DNA from: Butyrivibrio sp. WCD3002
GTDB lineage: Bacteria > Bacillota > Clostridia > Lachnospirales > Lachnospiraceae
Direction of reading: 5' to 3'
DNA: 64,000 nucleotides
Assembly (NCBI RefSeq): GCF_000424265.1
Contig: NZ_AUJO01000016.1
Coordinates: 1-64,000, forward strand
Below the pieces are notes generated by a model. The model ran no database searches, had not been told where the DNA came from, and saw nothing but the letters and a program-made list of their open reading frames with translations. This document shows positions 40,232 through 48,623 of the stretch, piece after piece. Numbering within the stretch: position 1 is the stretch's first letter; every line of letters starts with the position of its first letter. Made by a program: the position numbers and the translations under genes.

Positions 40232-40870
40232 TCAAACCTTTCTGATTTCAGAAAAGCTGATCTCAACAGGTGTCTCTCTCTCAAACAGATTAACATTGAT
40301 AGTAGCACTCTGTTTGCCGAAATCCATACGCTGAACAATACCAACAGTACCATTCCAAACACCTGCAACGACCTCAATCTCGTCACCAACGCCAAAGTCG
40401 ATAGACATATTCTCGGTCTTAATTCCAAGCGGCTTAATCTCCGCATCTGATAACGGAACGGGTTTACTTCCCGGTCCTACGAATCCAGTAACACCTCTGG
40501 TATTACGAACAACATACCATGTCTCATCGTTCATATCCATGTTCACAAGAACATATCCAGGGAACATCTTACGTGAAACATTTTTACGTGTGCCGTTTTT
40601 CACCTCTACGACATCCTGAACAGGCACGCGAACTTCAAATATCTGATTCTGAAGGTGTCTGTTCTCGATAGTTTTCTCGAGATTAGCCTTAACCTTCATC
40701 TCATAACCTGAATAAGTATGTACTACATACCAATGTGCATTTGAATTAACAGCCTGCTCTCCGGAAGCCTCATTGCTATCAGCTTCTTCAACAGGAGCAG
40801 AGGTACTCTCTGCATCTGCTGCATTTGCAGTCAGATCGAGTTCATTCTCATTCTGCATCTCTTCAGCCAT
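40232..40870 (-). CDS. nusG: Transcription elongation factor NusG with acidic N-terminal extension
   Basis: 212 residues from the ATG at 40870 (AAGGAG four bases upstream). The NGN domain begins only at about residue 46 (AHWYVVHTYSGYE). Residues 1-45 are acidic and Ala/Asn/Glu-rich. NGN core motifs are MFPGYVLVNMDM and VRNTRGVTGFVG. The C-terminal KOW domain is VGDEIEVVAGVWNGTVGIVQ. NusG couples RNA polymerase to Rho or ribosomes and modulates pausing. Confidence 0.97.
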   Translation of the reverse strand: MAEEMQNENELDLTANAADAESTSAPVEEADSNEASGEQAVNSNAHWYVVHTYSGYEMKVKANLEKTIENRHLQNQIFEVRVPVQDVVEVKNGTRKNVSRKMFPGYVLVNMDMNDETWYVVRNTRGVTGFVGPGSKPVPLSDAEIKPLGIKTENMSIDFGVGDEIEVVAGVWNGTVGIVQRMDFGKQSATINVNLFERETPVEISFSEIRKV

Positions 40871-40884
40871 AATACTCCTTTTTA

Positions 40885-41091
40885 TCAAATACTGGTAATA
40901 AGGTTAATAAGATATCCAAAACCATAGTCAAAAACAGCAATCAAAGCACCTACAATCAGTGAAATAATTACAACTGCTGAAGTCTGCTTGATAATATCAT
41001 CTCTGCTGGGCCACATGATTTTATTAAACTCAGCTTTTACCCCATTTATAAAAGAAGATAATCCGCTTTTCTGTGCTTTATTTTCGCTCAT
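40885..41091 (-). CDS. secE: Preprotein translocase subunit SecE
   Basis: 68 residues: an amphipathic cytosolic helix with the family motif FNKIMWPSRDDIIKQT, then a single membrane helix (VVIISLIVGALIAVFDY). Essential SecYEG partner. It ends 14 bases before the nusG ATG and follows rpmG. Confidence 0.95.
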   Translation of the reverse strand: MSENKAQKSGLSSFINGVKAEFNKIMWPSRDDIIKQTSAVVIISLIVGALIAVFDYGFGYLINLITSI

Positions 41092-41177
41092 AACAGTAAA
41101 CTCCCTTCACCCATAGGATGAATACAACTTTGTTTATAACGCTTCAATAAATAAAGTGCAATAGCCAGTATCATTAT

Positions 41178-41327
41178 TTACTTGGTCTCTTTATGAGTTG
41201 TGTGCTTCTTGCAGAAAGGACAGTACTTCTTGATCTCCATTCTGTCAGGATGTGTCTTCTTATCCTTAGTTGTATCATAGTTACGGTTTTTGCACTCAGT
41301 GCAGGCAAGTGTGATTCTTGTACGCAT
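41178..41327 (-). CDS. rpmG: 50S ribosomal protein L33 (zinc form)
   Basis: 49 residues, starting [20 protein letters not shown]. It carries two CxxC pairs (CTEC and CPFC), so it is the zinc-binding type, and ends [20 protein letters not shown]-like Shine-Dalgarno precedes the ATG. It is the first gene of the rpmG-secE-nusG group. Confidence 0.95.
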   Translation of the reverse strand: MRTRITLACTECKNRNYDTTKDKKTHPDRMEIKKYCPFCKKHTTHKETK

Positions 41328-41415
41328 TTGTTCATTCCTCCGTGCGTTTTCTATACTTTAAATACAGTCTTATTTTTTGGCATAAAAAAAAGACCTAAAT
41401 TTCTGTCGCCTACAT

Positions 41416-41444
41416 ACTATAGCATGGTAATTGCAAATCGTCAA
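41416..41444 (-). promoter_or_regulatory. rpmG-secE-nusG promoter
   Basis: TTGACG (41444-41439), 17-base spacer, TATAGT (41421-41416) on the minus strand. Confidence 0.65.
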
Positions 41445-41495
41445 TCAATTTTTTTCTATGCGTTTTCTTTTTATGATTATTTCATACTTTTTTAA

Positions 41496-41525
41496 TTGAC
41501 TGCCTTGCATAGCGGATGCTAATGT
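41496..41525 (+). promoter_or_regulatory. Possible promoter of the FliD-like gene
   Basis: TTGACT (41496-41501), 18-base spacer, TAATGT (41520-41525). No flagellar sigma-28 consensus was found upstream. Confidence 0.4.
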
Positions 41526-41621
41526 AATAGTAAGAAAACATGTCTTTGTATGCCCACATGCAGGTTGCCAATGGATTGGCAGAAGTTATCGCATGACATC
41601 AAGGAAGAAAGGAGGGGCATC

Positions 41622-42914
41622 ATGGCAGGCATTGGTATTAATGAAGCATATAATAATTTCGCAAGCACATATGTTGCTAAAGAGAACGCGAATGTAGACA
41701 AGCACAAAAAGAGCGATCTTCAGAATGTCTACAAGTCTATCGCCAGGATCAATAAAGAATCCCCTCTTCATGTTTTAAAACAGGATGATAATGCTCAGGC
41801 TGAGGCCGTGGGTATTAAAGAGCATGCCCGGGCTCTTCGAAGTCAGCTTCAGGATATCGGAAGCGAAGAAGAATCCGCTCTGAGCAAACGCTCTGCTGTA
41901 TCCTCTGACAGCGATAAGGTGTCCGTTGAATATGTAGGAAGCGGTCAGGAAAACACAACAGAATTCACGATCGCAGTTGATCAGCTGGCAACCAATCAGA
42001 TAAATGCAGGTCACTTCCTTCCCGATGAAGAAGTTGCTCTTCCGAAAGGAAATTACGCTTTCAATGCTAATGTAAACGGACACGAGTATGAATTCCAGTA
42101 TAGCATACATGAAGGCGATACCAACAAAGATATTCAATCCAAGCTGACAAGACTGATAAACAAGGCAGGCATTGGACTTGTGGCAGGTCTTCAGGAGGAT
42201 TCGCAAAATCAATCTACTATTATAATAGGTTCAAATGATACCGGATTAAAAACCGGCTACACTTTAAGGTTTGAAATAAGCGAATCAAGCTCCAGCGAAA
42301 AAGGTCTCAACGTAGGCTATTTCGGGCTGAACCTTGTAGCTCAGGAACCGGTAAATGCACATTTCTACCTGAACGGGAATGAGCACTACTCCTCCTCCAA
42401 CAGATTTACGGTTGGAAATCAGTTTGACATCACGTTAAAACAGACCACCGATCCGGAAGCTCCCGTTTCAATAGGTGTTAAAAACGAAAACGATGCCCTT
42501 ATTGAAAACGTACGAGGCCTGGTAAACGGCTACAACGGATTTATTGATAGTGTAAGCGGTGTTCATGATTCCGATTTCAAGAGTTCTAAGCTTGTAGGTG
42601 AGACCGTATCAATCGCACAGCACCATCTGCAAAATACAGAAAGCTACGGCATAACCATAAATGCCGAAGGACGCATCGATTATGACGCGCAAAAGCTCCG
42701 AGATGCAGCTAACGCAGGAAAAACAAAGGAAGCCATCGAGCCTCTTAAGGAATTTACAAAAGCGCTGGTTGCAAAGACGGAAGAAATTTCCATCAATCCC
42801 ATGAAATATGTGGAGCGCCCGGTATTTAACTACAAGGATCCGCATGGCAGCGACAATCCTTCGCCCTATATCACCAGTGAATACAGTGGCATGATGTTCA
42901 ACAACTACTGTTGA
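41622..42914 (+). CDS. FliD-like flagellar cap protein homologue
   Basis: 430 residues from the ATG at 41622 (AAAGGAGGGG upstream). The layout is FliD-like: a helical N-terminal part (to about 90), then SVEYVGSGQENTTEFTIAVDQLA, a beta-rich middle with a hook-IN-like segment (FNANVNGHEYEFQYSIHEGD, INKAGIGLVAGL), and a C-terminal helical region with LIENVRGLVNGYNGFIDSVS. It is shorter than many FliD proteins. No other flagellar gene is nearby, it is monocistronic, and it points against its neighbours. It may be an extra filament-cap paralogue or a surface adhesin. Confidence 0.7.
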   Translation: MAGIGINEAYNNFASTYVAKENANVDKHKKSDLQNVYKSIARINKESPLHVLKQDDNAQAEAVGIKEHARALRSQLQDIGSEEESALSKRSAVSSDSDKVSVEYVGSGQENTTEFTIAVDQLATNQINAGHFLPDEEVALPKGNYAFNANVNGHEYEFQYSIHEGDTNKDIQSKLTRLINKAGIGLVAGLQEDSQNQSTIIIGSNDTGLKTGYTLRFEISESSSSEKGLNVGYFGLNLVAQEPVNAHFYLNGNEHYSSSNRFTVGNQFDITLKQTTDPEAPVSIGVKNENDALIENVRGLVNGYNGFIDSVSGVHDSDFKSSKLVGETVSIAQHHLQNTESYGITINAEGRIDYDAQKLRDAANAGKTKEAIEPLKEFTKALVAKTEEISINPMKYVERPVFNYKDPHGSDNPSPYITSEYSGMMFNNYC

Positions 42915-42934
42915 AGCTTTTCATAAGTGAAAAT

Positions 42935-42994
42935 AAAAAAATCCATTCTGCTCTCGTTTCGCTTCGCGAATAATCGATCAGAATGGATTTTTTT
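42935..42994. terminator. Bidirectional terminator between the FliD-like gene and glf
   Basis: AAAAAAATCCATTCTG pairs with CAGAATGGATTTTTTT. T-runs are present on both strands, so it serves both converging genes. Confidence 0.9.
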
Positions 42995-44264
42995 ATCTTA
43001 CGCTGTCCACCATATCCAGGGCTGCAGCGATGACCTGGTCCATGTTGTAATATTTGTACTGACCAAGGCGTCCGCCAAAGAGTACATCGCCGTATTCCTC
43101 TGAAAGCTTCTTATACTCCTCGAAGAGAGAATTGTTCTTCTCATCATTCATCGGATAGTACGGCTCATCTCCCTTCTTCCAGTCAGCGGGATATTCTTTG
43201 GTAATGATAGTTCCCTTTCCGGTACCAAATTCAAAGTGCTTATGTTCGATAATTCTGGTATAAGGAATATCGCGTTCTGTGTAGTTTACTACCGCATTTC
43301 CCTGATAGTTATCGGTATCCGGCAGATCCTCTGTTTCGAAACGAAGAGATCTGTATTCAAGATTTCCAAGCTTATAATTAAAGAACTCATCGATCATTCC
43401 GGTGAAGAGAACCTTGTCAAAGCTGTCTCCGGTTACAGATTCGAAGGGCTTTGCAGGAACTCCGTCCTTCATCTTGATAAAATCAGCAAACTCACACTCA
43501 GTTTTTACAGTAATGCTTCCTGTAATACCCTGCTCTTTTTCATTTTCATTAGCCTCAAGTAAAAGAAGCTTTTTAATGATATCTGTGTAGCCACCGATAG
43601 GAATTCCCTGGTATCTGTCGTTAAAATAATTATTGTCATAAACAAAACGGAAGGGAAGTCTTCTTATTATAAATGCAGGAAGTTCTTTGCAATCTCGTCC
43701 CCACTGTTTTTCAGTATAGCCCTTTACAAGCTTTTCAAACACGTCACGGCCTGCAAGAGAAAGTCCCTGCTCCTCAAGGTTTGCAGCCTCAAAACCTTCA
43801 CGAATATCCTGGCCGCTGGCTTTTGCCACATCAAGGAACTCTGCTGCCTCTTCATCTCCGTTTTCGGCGCGCTCCTTAAGAATACGCTTAACCTCAGCTT
43901 TTGCCTGCTTATCAATGATATCCTTTGCTTCATCAGGTGTTTTGATATTCCACATTTTGCTGAAGGTATTCATATTAAAAGGAAGATTATAGAGTTCATC
44001 ATGATAAACAGCCACGGGTGAATTGATATATTGATTGAACTCCGTAAAGCGGTTTATATACTCCCAGACCTTCTTATCAGATGTGTGAAAAATGTGAGCT
44101 CCGTAGATATGGACATTTATTCCCATCCTGTTCTCTGTATAGATATTTCCGCCGATATGATTTCTTCTGTCGATAACGAGAACCTTCTTACCGTCCCTTG
44201 CCATTTCATGCGCAAAGACGCTGCCAAAAAGTCCGGCACCAACAACTAAATAATCGTATTTCAT
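42993..44264 (-). CDS. glf: UDP-galactopyranose mutase
   Basis: 423 residues from the ATG at 44264 (GGAGGG four bases upstream). Flavoenzyme interconverting UDP-galactopyranose and UDP-galactofuranose, the donor for galactofuranose in surface glycans. FAD binding is YLVVGAGLFGSVFAHEM; RRNHIGGN, HIYGAHIFHT and TEKQWGRDCKELPAFIIRRLP are family signatures. It is slightly longer than many Glf proteins because of an insertion of about 30 residues after the first hundred. It probably supplies Galf to glycans such as those built downstream. Confidence 0.95.
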   Translation of the reverse strand: MKYDYLVVGAGLFGSVFAHEMARDGKKVLVIDRRNHIGGNIYTENRMGINVHIYGAHIFHTSDKKVWEYINRFTEFNQYINSPVAVYHDELYNLPFNMNTFSKMWNIKTPDEAKDIIDKQAKAEVKRILKERAENGDEEAAEFLDVAKASGQDIREGFEAANLEEQGLSLAGRDVFEKLVKGYTEKQWGRDCKELPAFIIRRLPFRFVYDNNYFNDRYQGIPIGGYTDIIKKLLLLEANENEKEQGITGSITVKTECEFADFIKMKDGVPAKPFESVTGDSFDKVLFTGMIDEFFNYKLGNLEYRSLRFETEDLPDTDNYQGNAVVNYTERDIPYTRIIEHKHFEFGTGKGTIITKEYPADWKKGDEPYYPMNDEKNNSLFEEYKKLSEEYGDVLFGGRLGQYKYYNMDQVIAAALDMVDSVR

Positions 44265-44341
44265 GTTTCCCTCCAAAAAATTACTTTAAGTTATTGTAAC
44301 AATCACAGGGTCAAGATGCAAATTGCCATTATATTACATTA

Positions 44342-44371
44342 ATAAAGGCCCACAGGAATTTCCTGTGAGCC
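44342..44371 (-). terminator. Terminator of the HTH gene
   Basis: CACAGGAATTTCCTGTG palindrome extended by GGC(T/C)/GGCC on both sides, followed by TTTATT on the minus strand. Confidence 0.75.
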
Positions 44372-44389
44372 CCAATTTTCTTCATTATA

Positions 44390-44722
44390 TTATGCCTGAT
44401 ACTTATCAAGCGCTGTAAGGTCTCCCATATAATCAAGAACCTTCTTACGTCCAACCTTGTTGAGCTTAACATACTGCTGCATAACTCTGTTCTCTACAAT
44501 CTTGTTGCCAAGATCGGTGCCCTTCTCGAGAGTACTAAAGTCAACCGGATTAAGGTTGAGCTTATCGCACATACGGATAACTGTACCATAAGCCATTCCT
44601 TCTATTCCTCTGTCCAGTGCTGTTACCAGTGTGCTATATGGAATCGACATGTCAATCGCAAACTGCCTTACGCTCTTGTACTGTGCCAATATTTCTCTTT
44701 TAAGAATTTCAGCCTTTGTCAT
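44390..44722 (-). CDS. Small HTH (Cro/CI-like) DNA-binding protein
   Basis: 110 residues from the ATG at 44722, with GGAGGT upstream; a longer frame to 44821 crosses the likely operator region. The helix-turn-helix is in KSVRQFAIDMSIPYSTLVTA, followed by GMAYGTVIRMCDKLNL. The C-terminal 40 residues (QQYVKLNKVGRKKVLDYMGD) are helical and probably mediate dimerisation. Tandem GACGAAAAAAC repeats in the 100 bases upstream are candidate autoregulatory sites. Neighbouring surface-glycan genes suggest, but do not show, a role in their control. Confidence 0.8.
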   Translation of the reverse strand: MTKAEILKREILAQYKSVRQFAIDMSIPYSTLVTALDRGIEGMAYGTVIRMCDKLNLNPVDFSTLEKGTDLGNKIVENRVMQQYVKLNKVGRKKVLDYMGDLTALDKYQA

Positions 44723-44764
44723 CTGCATTACCTCCTTTATTCTGTATTTCAATGTGCTGCAAAT

Positions 44765-44775
44765 GTTTTTTCGTC
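44765..44775 (-). promoter_or_regulatory. Candidate operator repeat, copy 1
   Basis: GACGAAAAAAC on the minus strand, 43 bases upstream of the HTH start codon. Confidence 0.45.
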
Positions 44776-44808
44776 TCTTTGTAGCAGTTACAAATATAAC
44801 ACATGTAC

Positions 44809-44819
44809 GTTTTTTCGTC
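44809..44819 (-). promoter_or_regulatory. Candidate operator repeat, copy 2
   Basis: Identical to copy 1 and 44 bases from it, close to four helical turns, as expected for cooperative binding of one protein on one DNA face. Confidence 0.45.
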
Positions 44820-44888
44820 ACTTATTTTTTTCTTAAATTTTGTAATAAAATTAAATAAATTTATCTTCGGTTTTTGGGCAAATTAACG

Positions 44889-44920
44889 AAAAAGGCACAG
44901 ATATAGGAATTATCTGTGCC
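44889..44920 (-). terminator. Terminator downstream of the TPR/GT2 gene
   Basis: GGCACAGATA/TATCTGTGCC 10-bp stem, seven-base loop, then five T on the minus strand. It lies about 210 bases after the stop at 45130. Confidence 0.8.
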
Positions 44921-45129
44921 CGCGCAAATAGCCATTGTCTTTTTTACGTATTTGTTTTTCCACAAATACGACAATATAATGATATTTATTTTTACAAATG
45001 TTCGTAAATTTCAAAAACTTTATCGAAATTACAAACAAATTTTTCAAATTGTATAAAAATATTTTTCGCTTTTTCGTCTTGTGTTTTATATCGTTTCCTA
45101 AAACGTTTAATATATCAAAAATGTAAACG

Positions 45130-46749
45130 CTAAATTATCATTCCGTTTTCTGATAAATATGCTGACAACTTTTTTAGAAGCCTTTCAGGATCAGATGAAC
45201 CGGCAACAGCATCCCCTGCAAGAATGTAGTCAAAGCTTCCTGACGGCCATGGGAAGGTAACAAGCTCAGGATTGCCGGATATCATATCATCTGCCATATA
45301 CTTCGAAAGGCCTGCAAAAACATCAGCATTTGTAATTCCGGCGGTATAGCTTCCGGGGACAAGATATTTAATAAAGGATAGTGTTGTGCCCATTCCGGCG
45401 CTGATATCGAGGATCCTTAATACTCTGTTATAGAGCTTTAAATCAGCTGCTTTCTCACCGGCACCTTCTACATTTAGAGGACCTCCGGCAGGCCTCTCAC
45501 AGCTCTTTGCTATCGCATCCATAAACGCAGTTATCTTGTCATCCTCAGGCAAAGTGTAGCTCCAGATATCAAAGCCCCACTTTTCCTTAAACTTTTCTCT
45601 TGAATTCTCCATGGCATCATTTCTGCCTGCAAAACCGCTTCCGCCATGATGATAGATGAAGGCATTATGGCAAAGAACCTGCCTCCAGCCGGCAAGACAC
45701 AATCTTATTCCAAGGTCGTCATCCTCAAAATAGCCGGGAGAAAAACGTTCATCAAAAACATGCTGCTCCTTTTCAGAAGACTTTATAAGTACATCCCTTA
45801 CTGTTTCTCGGCGTAATAAAATAGCAAAGCCTGTCAACCTGCAGCGGACCTCGTAGGGATTCCACATGGGAACATTGTGATCCTTTGCGTAGCTCTTGGA
45901 TGCTTCAATAGCCGAATCAAGACTTATGGTTCTCCACCAGCGGTGCTCTTTTTCAGGCTCCTTTGCGGTATCCGCGGATTTTATCAAATTTGCGGACAGA
46001 TTCGTCAGCGGTCTTGCATCATTCATAGGTGCCATTTTTACGTATGGCTCCAGCGATTCCTGAGAGACCTCCTGGGACGGTGCACAGTTTGTGACAGCAC
46101 CGGATGCGCCGTTTCTTTTGTCTGAATAAAGCCCCATCTTAAGCCAGAAAAACGCACCCGGCATAAGAACTGCATCATTATTTAGGAAAAAAATGTCATT
46201 ATCTGCATTTGCATTGGCAAGACCAATATTGCAACCTGCAGGAAAGCCCAGATTTTCGGAATTCTCGGCCAAAACAAAATCATCATGCTCCTCTGCAAGA
46301 CTTCTTAAATACTCCTTAAGCTCTTCATCCGAAGAAGCATTGTCCACAACGATTATCTCATAGCTGCCTGCTTTGACGTATCTTCTTATAGCTCTGATGC
46401 ACTCCCTTGTAAGCTCAAAATCATTGTAGGACACGATCACAATTGACGTTCCGCGAACCCTTGCCCTATCCGAAATATCCTCCATAGCATCACGTATTAC
46501 CTTTTCATCCTCAGGCTCATCGCAGTAGTGAAGGGCGTTTTCAAAGCACAAAAATGCCTGATCTGCATTGCGATACCTGTAATACAGACCAAGCATAAAA
46601 TACAATTCATAATTATCATAGTGAGCGCGAAGGCCCTCAATAAGTACAGCATACTCATCTATGCTGCTGCCCTCCTGCTCAAATTCCCCAGCCCGCAGAA
46701 TAAAGGATTCAGCAGACTCCCTCAAACTTTTTTCCTCATGCGCCTTCAT
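45130..46749 (-). CDS. TPR-like/GT2 glycosyltransferase with C-terminal methyltransferase-like domain
   Basis: 539 residues from the ATG at 46749. Residues 1-90 form TPR-like helices (YELYFMLGLYYRYRNADQAF). About 100-370 is a GT-A glycosyltransferase family 2 domain: TSIVIVSYNDFELTRECI, IIVVDNASSDEELK, ENLGFPAGCNIGLANANADN and FLNNDAVLMPGAF. The last 110 residues resemble a class I methyltransferase fragment (VLRILDISAGMGTTLSFIKY, SFDYILAGDAVAGSSDPERL, LSAYLSENGMII) that stops where a full domain would continue. It resembles the large modular glycosyltransferases that decorate flagellin or surface glycans. A regulatory or degenerate role for the last domain is possible. Confidence 0.8.
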   Translation of the reverse strand: MKAHEEKSLRESAESFILRAGEFEQEGSSIDEYAVLIEGLRAHYDNYELYFMLGLYYRYRNADQAFLCFENALHYCDEPEDEKVIRDAMEDISDRARVRGTSIVIVSYNDFELTRECIRAIRRYVKAGSYEIIVVDNASSDEELKEYLRSLAEEHDDFVLAENSENLGFPAGCNIGLANANADNDIFFLNNDAVLMPGAFFWLKMGLYSDKRNGASGAVTNCAPSQEVSQESLEPYVKMAPMNDARPLTNLSANLIKSADTAKEPEKEHRWWRTISLDSAIEASKSYAKDHNVPMWNPYEVRCRLTGFAILLRRETVRDVLIKSSEKEQHVFDERFSPGYFEDDDLGIRLCLAGWRQVLCHNAFIYHHGGSGFAGRNDAMENSREKFKEKWGFDIWSYTLPEDDKITAFMDAIAKSCERPAGGPLNVEGAGEKAADLKLYNRVLRILDISAGMGTTLSFIKYLVPGSYTAGITNADVFAGLSKYMADDMISGNPELVTFPWPSGSFDYILAGDAVAGSSDPERLLKKLSAYLSENGMII

Positions 46750-46799
46750 AGTTTCCCCCACTAGAATATTTATGTTCTACCCCAAGATTAGTTGTCCGT

Positions 46800-48452
46800 T
46801 CAATCAAATACCTCTTCACAATCTGCATCGGCAGCTTCGCCAGCAGTTTCGTCTATAGTCTCATCTGCGCTCTCGCTGGCACTTTCATAATAGCTATCAA
46901 GCGTAGAAGCTTCTGCTCCTGATTCTTCCGCATATGAAGCATCCTCTCCGCTATCTGAACCCGAATCACTGCTTCCATCTACAGCGCCGGCATCACCATC
47001 CTGCGGATCGCTATCGCTGCCTGATGTGCTTCCGCCTTCCGATGTATTATCTACACCGGTGCTTTCATCACCGGAATAAGAATCATCAGCATAGCCGGAA
47101 TTATCACTGCCACCGCCATCATATCCCGTACCATCATCCGATGCATCATAATAAACGTCATCATCTTCGGCTTCCCGCTCGCGCTTATCAGAAATATATG
47201 TGCGGATTTTTTCTTCTCTTATTCCAAGATATTCTTCCTTGAAAAGTCTTTCAAATTCATCTTCAAGAAGTTCATCCTTCTTTTCTTCAATGAGCTCAGA
47301 GAGCTTCTCTTCCACAAGCTCTTCAAGAGCTGCATCCTTCAGCTCACGAAGCTTTTCATCCCTAAGAGCATCTATCTTTGCATCGTGAAGAGATTTACGC
47401 TCTGCTTCCTCCTGGGCCTTTTTTGCATTAACTGCGTCCCAATCGGTAAGTACAGAAACCGCAGACCAACTAATCTTGATCGTCGGACATTTCCTGAGCT
47501 TTGACCAATTGCCGTTGCCATTGCATTTTCCAACGAGCCCAAAGGAATAGGAATCAAAATCAATATTTTCAGGATCCGTAGTAAGACCATAATCAAAGGT
47601 CTGTGTTTCCTCATTCCAGGTATATGCATAAGCATTATCAGGGGCTGGCCCAAGCTCTATCTCAATTTTTTCCTCCAGATCATTCCCTATTGGAGTTTCA
47701 TTACCCTCGGCATCCACAAGAGCAAGATATAAACTACAATCATTCCCATCGAACTCATCAGAATCTGTAAAAATAACATCCTCTGCATCTTCGATTTCTG
47801 CTATAAGTTCGAATTTTGCAGGCACATTGCCCATATTTTTAACAGAGAGCATGTCACTTCTTGAGGAAAAATCGTAATCACCCTCTTTATTTCTAAAAAG
47901 AAGATTTGCATCCTCTTCTACATTACCACCACCATACTTAGCTGCATTTGTAGCATAAATAAGCTGCATAGGATCAATAACATAGTCGAAAGGAGAATCC
48001 TTGCCCCATGTTGGATAACTAATATTCGTAACATCCACAGGATGAGGATCAATTTCAACCTTGGCAGTTTTGACATCAGAGCCGTCTTTTTCTGCTTCCT
48101 CAGCTTCTCTCTGCTCAAGCTCGGCTTCAAGATCTTCGTCATCTATCTGAGATAACAGCTCATCTTCATCGATCTGACTCTCAAGCTCCTCCATGTCGAT
48201 TTCGTCACGAAGCTCATCTTCATCAATCTGAGAATAGAGGCCATCCTCGTCTATCTCATCACGGATCGCACTTTCGTCCACCGCATCATAGGCTTCATCC
48301 TCTATGTCTGAGAGCTCTGATGGAGTCAGCTCGTCAATCCCATCTATATACTCATCGCCCTTTTCATAAGCACAAAAAGCCACCAGTGGATTCCCCACCA
48401 GTAGCGCGGTCACGCAAAATGATAATATTGTTCTAAAAAAATGTTTCTTCAT
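46800..48452 (-). CDS. Exported acidic repeat-rich protein of unknown function
   Basis: 550 residues from the ATG at 48452 (GGAGGTG six bases upstream). A signal peptide (MKKHFFRTILSFCVTALLVG, cleavage near AFCA) is followed by imperfect 8-11-residue repeats of the SQIDEDELLSEID type over residues 35-110. A probable beta-sandwich follows at 130-330 (NMGNVPAKFELIAEI, SYSFGLVGKCNGNGNWSK). Then comes a charged coiled coil of Glu/Lys/Leu at 345-430, and a Ser/Gly/Asp low-complexity tail to the end. No LPxTG, transmembrane tail or catalytic motif is seen. No family was recognised. The repeats could bind calcium or basic surfaces. Confidence 0.75.
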   Translation of the reverse strand: MKKHFFRTILSFCVTALLVGNPLVAFCAYEKGDEYIDGIDELTPSELSDIEDEAYDAVDESAIRDEIDEDGLYSQIDEDELRDEIDMEELESQIDEDELLSQIDDEDLEAELEQREAEEAEKDGSDVKTAKVEIDPHPVDVTNISYPTWGKDSPFDYVIDPMQLIYATNAAKYGGGNVEEDANLLFRNKEGDYDFSSRSDMLSVKNMGNVPAKFELIAEIEDAEDVIFTDSDEFDGNDCSLYLALVDAEGNETPIGNDLEEKIEIELGPAPDNAYAYTWNEETQTFDYGLTTDPENIDFDSYSFGLVGKCNGNGNWSKLRKCPTIKISWSAVSVLTDWDAVNAKKAQEEAERKSLHDAKIDALRDEKLRELKDAALEELVEEKLSELIEEKKDELLEDEFERLFKEEYLGIREEKIRTYISDKREREAEDDDVYYDASDDGTGYDGGGSDNSGYADDSYSGDESTGVDNTSEGGSTSGSDSDPQDGDAGAVDGSSDSGSDSGEDASYAEESGAEASTLDSYYESASESADETIDETAGEAADADCEEVFD

Positions 48453-48557
48453 AACGGCCACCTCCAACATCCATGTTCTGCCGATACTACATATATTATA
48501 TCGGAGTATGGTGTTATAAAGTTTAATAAATATGTTATAAAACTATTAAAAGATGAT

Positions 48558-48607
48558 TAAAAAGCTGATAAAATCAGCATATTGTGGTTTTGATGCAGTC
48601 AAACCAC
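48558..48607 (-). terminator. Terminator of the tarIJ-like operon
   Basis: Two successive hairpins on the minus strand: GTGGTTTGA/TCAAAACCAC, then GCTGA/TCAGC (48564-48578) followed by five T. Confidence 0.8.
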
Positions 48608-48623
48608 TGATTATTCTATGGTT

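Larger units (their letters stand above)
44723..45129. other. Intergenic region upstream of the HTH gene
   Basis: About 400 bases, very AT-rich. It holds two GACGAAAAAAC repeats (minus strand), the terminator at 44889-44920, a perfect 9-bp hairpin CGTATTTGT/ACAAATACG at 44947-44970, and another GACGAAAAAG-like element near 45075. No convincing ORF was seen. Confidence 0.5.

Noticed and set aside
41092..41177. Possible tRNA-Trp between rpmG and secE, as in some bacteria
   Set aside because: No cloverleaf or CCA-type end can be drawn.
44723..44821. 33-residue N-terminal extension of the HTH protein
   Set aside because: It spans the repeated operator-like elements, while a strong GGAGGT lies just before the ATG at 44722.
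46934..47242. Plus-strand His/Arg-rich frame
   Set aside because: It mirrors the Ser/Asp/Gly low-complexity tail of the minus-strand exported protein.
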